In this document: positions 59,281 to 64,000 of the stretch, piece by piece
Numbering within the stretch: position 1 is the stretch's first letter
Layout of the letters: each line of letters begins with the position of its first letter
DNA from: Phreatobacter cathodiphilus
GTDB taxonomy: Bacteria; Pseudomonadota; Alphaproteobacteria; Rhizobiales; Phreatobacteraceae
Length of the DNA: 64,000 nucleotides
Assembly: GCF_003008515.1 (NCBI RefSeq)
Contig: NZ_CP027668.1
Span: 1,852,001 to 1,916,000 of the forward strand
Reading direction: 5' to 3'
The notes under the pieces: model-generated
What the model saw: only the letters and a program-made list of their open reading frames with translations
The model's database searches: none
Told to the model about the DNA's origin: nothing
Position numbers and translations under genes: made by a program

Positions 59281-60525
59281 ATGACCATCATGCCGCCTCT
59301 GACCCGCCGCCGTCTCGGCGCCCTCGCTCTCGGCCTCGCCCTGGCCGGCCGGGCGGCGCAGGCGAGCGACCTGCGGCTCACCGCCGCAGCGGGTGACAGG
59401 CGCTTCGGCGACGGCGAGGCCGTGACGCCCTTCTGGGGCTATGACGGCACCCTGCCCGGGCCGGTGTTGCGGGCGCGGCGCGGCGCGCCGGCGACGCTGC
59501 TCTTCCGCAACGGGCTCGACGAGGCGACGGCGTTGCACTGGCAGGGCGCGCGGCTGCCGCTCGACCCGGCGTCGGTCTCCCCCGGCACCGAGCGCGCGAC
59601 GCCCCTCCTCCTCCGGGATGCCGGCACTTTTCTTTATCGCCCCCCGCTTCTCGGCGGCGAGGCGCAACTGCGCCGCGGCCTCGCCGGCCTGCTGCTGGTC
59701 GACGACGCGGCGCCCCCCGTCCACGACCGTGAAATGACCCTTCTGCTCTCGGAGGCCCCCGGCGAGGGCCCGGGCGCCCTTCTTGCCAACGGCGAGCGAC
59801 GCCTCGGCTGGTCCGTGCGGCCGAACGAGCGGCTCTGGCTGCGCCTCGCCAATGGCACCGCCAATCGCGTCCTGCGCCTCGCCCTGCCCGGCCAGGTCCT
59901 GACCCTTGTCGCCCTCGACAGCCAGCCCTGCGAGCCCTTCCCGCTCGACGGCGGCCGGCTCGTGCTGGCGCCGGGGCAGCGCGCCGAGATCCTCTGGGAC
60001 GTTGCCACCGCGGCTCCGGGCGTCCCGCTGCAGGTGGCGCGCTTCGCCGGCGAAGGCCTCGATGAGACGATTGCCGTCGAAGACGCACCGGCCCGCGCGA
60101 CGGCGCTGCCGCCGCCGCAGCCCCTGCCCGCCAATGCCCTGCCCCAGGCCATGGATTTCCGCCGGGCGCTCCGCTGGGACTGGCCCATCGGCGGCACGGC
60201 GCAGGACCCGATCCTCGCCGGCCAGGCCAATCGCGGCCCGCCCGCCGGGGCGGCCTTCCGCGCCCGTGCCGGGTCCGTGGTGGTCGCCACCATCCGCAAC
60301 GAGTCCCCCGTTCTCCATGCCGTCCACGTCCAGGGCCATGCGGCGCGCCTGCTCGACGGCCTCGACGACGGCTGGAAGCCCTATTTCCTCGACACGGTGC
60401 TCGTCGCCCCAGGCATGGTCACGCGGATCGCCTTCGTCGCCGAGCAGGCCGGGCGCTTCCTCGTCACCAGCCAGCCGATCAATGCCGACGGCGGGCCGGT
60501 GGCGATCGCCCTCGACGTGGCCTGA
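59281..60525 (+). CDS. Multicopper-oxidase-fold protein lacking copper ligands
   Basis: 414 residues. Twin-arginine signal (TRRRLGALALGLALAGRAAQA). Three cupredoxin-like domains are readable: WGYDGTLPGPVLRARRG is the domain-1 start of laccases, and DTVLVAPGMVTRIAFVAEQAGRF is the domain-3 PGE-type turn. The copper-binding His motifs are gone: HWHG reads HWQG, the HxH of WYHSH reads LYRPP, and the C-terminal HCHxxxHxxxGM is replaced by LVTSQPINADGG. HAVHVQGHA keeps scattered His only. It is probably a non-enzymatic scaffold like FtsP/SufI, or a protein with a new role. Confidence 0.85.
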   Translation: MTIMPPLTRRRLGALALGLALAGRAAQASDLRLTAAAGDRRFGDGEAVTPFWGYDGTLPGPVLRARRGAPATLLFRNGLDEATALHWQGARLPLDPASVSPGTERATPLLLRDAGTFLYRPPLLGGEAQLRRGLAGLLLVDDAAPPVHDREMTLLLSEAPGEGPGALLANGERRLGWSVRPNERLWLRLANGTANRVLRLALPGQVLTLVALDSQPCEPFPLDGGRLVLAPGQRAEILWDVATAAPGVPLQVARFAGEGLDETIAVEDAPARATALPPPQPLPANALPQAMDFRRALRWDWPIGGTAQDPILAGQANRGPPAGAAFRARAGSVVVATIRNESPVLHAVHVQGHAARLLDGLDDGWKPYFLDTVLVAPGMVTRIAFVAEQAGRFLVTSQPINADGGPVAIALDVA

Positions 60526-60540
60526 TCGCCCCGCCCCCGC

Positions 60541-62052
60541 CTAGTCCGGCTCGTCGGCCGGCGCGAACCGCTCCGGGAGGCTCGCGAAGACCCGCGGCAT
60601 CGCCTCGGGAAGATCCTCGGCGATCAGCCCGATGCCCGCCGCCCGACCCGCCTCCCCGTGCAGCCAGACCGCCGCGCTCGCCGCTTCGAAGGCCGGCATG
60701 CCCTGCGCGAGAAGGCCGGTGACGAACCCCGCCAGCACGTCGCCCGAGCCCGCCGTCGCCAGCCAGGGCGGCGCATTGGCGGCGATCGAGGCCTTGCCGT
60801 CGGGCGAGGCCACCACCGTGTCGGGCCCCTTGAGGATCACGACGGCCCCGGAACGCGCGGCCGCGAGGCGCGCGGCGTCGAGCTTCGAGCCCTTGGCCGG
60901 TCCGAACAGCCTGGCGAACTCGCCCCCGTGGGGAGTCAGCACCACCGGCCGGTCCGGCCAGGCGTGGATTCCGGCGAACAGCGCCTCAGCATCCGCCTGG
61001 AACGCGGTGAGCCCGTCGGCGTCGATCACCGTCGCCGCCCCGCTCGCCAGCGCCTCGGCCACCAGCGCGCGCGTCGCCTCGCCGGTGCCGAGTGCCGGGC
61101 CGATGCAGACGGCGTTCTTGCGGCGATCTGCGAGGATGGCGGCGAGGCCGTCCGCCCCCTCCATCCGCTCCAGCATGATCGCCGTGAGATGGGCGGCATT
61201 GACGGCGAGCGCCTCCGGCGGCGAGGCGACCGTCACGAGCCCCGCCCCCGCCCTCAGCGCCCCGCGGGCGGCGAGCCGTGCGGCCCCGGTGCGGGCGAGC
61301 CCGCCGGAGACGACCACCGCGTGGCCGCGGCTGTATTTGTGCCCGTCCGGCTGCGGCAGGGGCAGCGACACGCCCCACAGATCCGGCTCGTTGGCGAAGT
61401 CGCGGATGGCGAGAGCCTCGATGACCGCCGGCGAGATGCCGATGTCGGCGACGCGCACCCGCCCGCACTGCAGCCGTCCCGGCATGAGCAGGTGGCCGGG
61501 CTTGCGGCGGAAGAAGGTGACGGTCTCGTGCGCCTTCACCGCGATGCCGCGCACCGCGCCCGTCGCGCCGTCCACGCCCGAGGCGATGTCGGCGGCGACG
61601 ACACGGCAGCCGGAAGCGTTGACGGCGTCGATCACCTCCGCCTCCTCGCCGGCGACGTCGCGGGAAAGCCCTGCGCCGTAGAGCGCGTCGACCACCACGG
61701 CGGGCCGGTCCTCCGACCAGGCTGCGAGCGGCACCGGCGCCCTCCCCCAGTCGTCGGCGGCCGCCACGGCGTCCGATGCGCGGGCCTGCGGCGGCGCGGC
61801 AGCGGCGACCGTCACCCGGAACCCGCGCTCCCTCAGGACTTTGGCGGCCACGTAGCCGTCGCCGCCGTTGTTTCCGGGTCCGCAGAGCACCGCAACGGAG
61901 GCGCCCGGCGGCGTGCCGCGCGCCGCCACATCGGCGACGGCAATACCGGCGCGCTGCATCAGCACCCGGCCCGGCGTGCCCGCGGATATGGTCAGCCGAT
62001 CCGCCTCGGCCATGGCCGCGGGAGTCAGCAGGGCGCTGAGGTGACATGTCAT
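60541..62052 (-). CDS. nnr: Bifunctional NAD(P)H-hydrate epimerase / ADP-dependent NAD(P)H-hydrate dehydratase
   Basis: 503 residues from the ATG at 62052; an in-frame start at 62118 would add 22 residues. The N-terminal YjeF epimerase has LCGPGNNGGDGYVAAKVLRERG and VVDALYGAGLSRDV. The C-terminal ribokinase-like dehydratase has KYSRGHAVVVSGGLARTGAARLAA, VLTPHGGEFARLFG, LKGPDTVVASPDG and WLATAGSGDVLAGFVTGLLAQG. It repairs hydrated NAD(P)H. It is read towards the plus-strand oxidase-like gene and lies divergent from glnB. Confidence 0.96.
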   Translation of the reverse strand: MTCHLSALLTPAAMAEADRLTISAGTPGRVLMQRAGIAVADVAARGTPPGASVAVLCGPGNNGGDGYVAAKVLRERGFRVTVAAAAPPQARASDAVAAADDWGRAPVPLAAWSEDRPAVVVDALYGAGLSRDVAGEEAEVIDAVNASGCRVVAADIASGVDGATGAVRGIAVKAHETVTFFRRKPGHLLMPGRLQCGRVRVADIGISPAVIEALAIRDFANEPDLWGVSLPLPQPDGHKYSRGHAVVVSGGLARTGAARLAARGALRAGAGLVTVASPPEALAVNAAHLTAIMLERMEGADGLAAILADRRKNAVCIGPALGTGEATRALVAEALASGAATVIDADGLTAFQADAEALFAGIHAWPDRPVVLTPHGGEFARLFGPAKGSKLDAARLAAARSGAVVILKGPDTVVASPDGKASIAANAPPWLATAGSGDVLAGFVTGLLAQGMPAFEAASAAVWLHGEAGRAAGIGLIAEDLPEAMPRVFASLPERFAPADEPD

Positions 62053-62196
62053 CGCGCCACTTTCGGGAGCAGCCGGCACCGGGTCAATCGCGGCGCGTGC
62101 CGGTGGAGGGACTGGCATCGCTTAAATTTGAGGCACACCGGCCCGCCCCGCTCCTCAGCGGACCGCCCTGCGCCACCCGAAACGCACACAAAGTAG

Positions 62197-62724
<528 letters not shown>

Positions 62725-62754
62725 ACGGAATTCGGCCGGTCCGCCCTGCCGCAA

Positions 62755-62766
62755 TGCACACGTGCA
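62755..62766 (+). promoter_or_regulatory. 12-bp palindrome before glnA
   Basis: TGCACACGTGCA, a perfect palindrome 20 bases upstream of the glnA ATG and just before its ribosome site. It resembles a shortened NtrC half-site pair but lacks the usual spacing; function unproven. Confidence 0.3.
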
Positions 62767-62785
62767 AACCAAGAGGAAGCACTAA

Positions 62786-64000
62786 ATGACGACTGCCAAG
62801 GATGTCCTGAAAATGATCAAGGAGAACGACGTGAAGTACGTCGATCTCCGCTTCACCGACCCGCGTGGCAAGTGGCAGCACGTCACCTTCGACATCACCA
62901 TGATCGACGAGGAGATCTTCGCCGAGGGCACGATGTTCGACGGCTCCTCGATCGCCGGCTGGAAGGCGATCAACGAGTCGGACATGCTCCTCATGCTCGA
63001 CCCCTCGACCGCGCAGATCGACCCCTTCTTCGCCGAGACGACGCTCTCCATCGTCTGCGACATCCTCGAGCCCTCGACGGGCGAGCCCTACAACCGCGAT
63101 CCGCGCGGCATCGCGAAGAAGGCCGAGGCCTATCTGAAGTCGACCAAGATCGGTGACACCATCTTCGTCGGCCCCGAGGCCGAGTTCTTCGTCTTCGACG
63201 ACGTGAAGTTCGCCGCCGAGCCCTACCACACCGGCTTCAAGGTCGATTCCTCCGAGCTGCCGACCAATTCCTACACGGACTACGAGGGCGGCAACCTCGG
63301 CCACCGCGTCCGCACCAAGGGCGGCTACTTCCCGGTTCCGCCGATCGACAGCCTGCAGGACATGCGCGGCGAGATGCTCGCCTCCATGGCCAAGATGGGC
63401 GTGAAGGTCGAGAAGCATCACCACGAGGTCGCGTCCGCCCAGCACGAGCTCGGCATGAAGTTCGACACGCTGACGCACATGGCCGACCAGATGCAGATCT
63501 ACAAGTACTGCATCCATCAGGTCGCCAACATCTACGGCAAGACCGCCACCTTCATGCCGAAGCCGGTCTTCGGCGACAACGGCTCGGGCATGCACGTGCA
63601 CCAGTCGATCTGGAAGGGCGGCAAGCCGCTGTTCGCCGGCAACAAGTACGCCGATCTGTCGCAGGAGTGCCTCTGGTACATCGGCGGCATCATCAAGCAC
63701 GCCAAGGCCCTGAACGCCTTCACCAACCCGTCGACCAACTCCTACAAGCGTCTGGTCCCGGGCTACGAGGCGCCGGTTCTCCTGGCCTACTCGGCCCGCA
63801 ACCGCTCGGCCTCCTGCCGCATTCCGTGGACGGCCAACCCGAAGGCCAAGCGCGTCGAGGTCCGCTTCCCCGACCCGACCGCCAATCCGTACCTGGCCTT
63901 CGCCGCCATGCTGATGGCCGGCATCGACGGCATCACCAACAAGATCGATCCGGGCTCGGCCATGGACAAGGATCTCTATGATCTGCCGCCGAAGGAGCTG
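62786..64000 (+). CDS. glnA: Glutamine synthetase type I (3' end outside the window)
   Basis: 405 residues are visible from the ATG at 62786 (AGAGGAAG upstream); the frame is still open at the right edge, so about 64 residues including the adenylylation Tyr are missing. GS-I motifs: [32 protein letters not shown] (metal Glu), [28 protein letters not shown] (His near the metal site), and [18 protein letters not shown] with the ATP-binding loop. It makes glutamine from glutamate and ammonia, under PII and NtrC control. Confidence 0.98.
   Translation, partial: MTTAKDVLKMIKENDVKYVDLRFTDPRGKWQHVTFDITMIDEEIFAEGTMFDGSSIAGWKAINESDMLLMLDPSTAQIDPFFAETTLSIVCDILEPSTGEPYNRDPRGIAKKAEAYLKSTKIGDTIFVGPEAEFFVFDDVKFAAEPYHTGFKVDSSELPTNSYTDYEGGNLGHRVRTKGGYFPVPPIDSLQDMRGEMLASMAKMGVKVEKHHHEVASAQHELGMKFDTLTHMADQMQIYKYCIHQVANIYGKTATFMPKPVFGDNGSGMHVHQSIWKGGKPLFAGNKYADLSQECLWYIGGIIKHAKALNAFTNPSTNSYKRLVPGYEAPVLLAYSARNRSASCRIPWTANPKAKRVEVRFPDPTANPYLAFAAMLMAGIDGITNKIDPGSAMDKDLYDLPPKEL

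Overview
The window looks like a chromosomal segment of a high-GC alphaproteobacterium, most likely of the Hyphomicrobiales (Rhizobiales). Three things point there: the gene order blocks (tpiA/secG/pyrG/kdsA; trpEGDC after a PpiD-like protein; nuoA-N followed by birA, ribonuclease J, methylmalonyl-CoA epimerase, DUF1467 and proS; tig-clpP-clpX-lon-hup; glnB-glnA), the short ProS, and the NuoE with a helix-hairpin-helix tail. It is mostly housekeeping DNA. I see no insertion sequence, prophage or CRISPR array. All assignments come from reading the sequence; no database search was run.

Layout. 1-10.2 kb: end of an ABC-transporter binding protein, then a minus-strand block read tpiA, mdtD-like exporter, secG, pyrG, a four-gene cassette (DUF1190, DUF350, second YgiB-like protein, glutathionylspermidine-synthase-like ATP-grasp ligase), kdsA and glmU. 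10.4-16.3 kb: plus-strand ppiD-like gene and trpE-trpG-trpD-trpC with overlapping stops and starts. 16.4-22.8 kb: TadG-like von Willebrand protein, phasin, D-Ala-D-Ala carboxypeptidase with SPOR domain, a DnaJ membrane protein paired with a VWA protein, and a Tat-exported kelch protein. 23-25.5 kb: guanidinium exporter under a guanidine-II (mini-ykkC) riboswitch, an acetyltransferase, proS, and a possible 40-codon gene or structured RNA with its own promoter and terminator.

25.7-46.2 kb: a long minus-strand run starting with all 14 nuo genes of respiratory complex I (A, B, C, D, E, F, G, H, I, J, K, L, M, N) and continuing into birA, rnj, mce and a DUF1467 gene. Five small non-core genes sit among the nuo genes: two coiled-coil proteins, a lipoprotein, a repeat-bearing Ala/Pro/Lys-rich protein and a two-helix membrane protein. 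46.2-48.2 kb: a gene-poor, less GC-rich stretch with an unrecognised polytopic membrane protein and tRNA-Asp. 48.4-51.7 kb: chemoreceptor, AbrB-type transporter and tRNA-Val. 51.9-59 kb: protein quality-control block hup, lon, clpX, clpP, tig and tRNA-Leu. 59.3-64 kb: a multicopper-oxidase-like protein that has lost its copper ligands, the NAD(P)HX repair enzyme, and glnB-glnA behind a sigma-54 promoter; glnA runs off the window.

The best leads for new biology are the pyrG-linked ATP-grasp cassette, the extra genes inside the nuo operon, the mini-gene/RNA near 25.5 kb, and the copper-less oxidase. None can be shown to be a new system from sequence alone.
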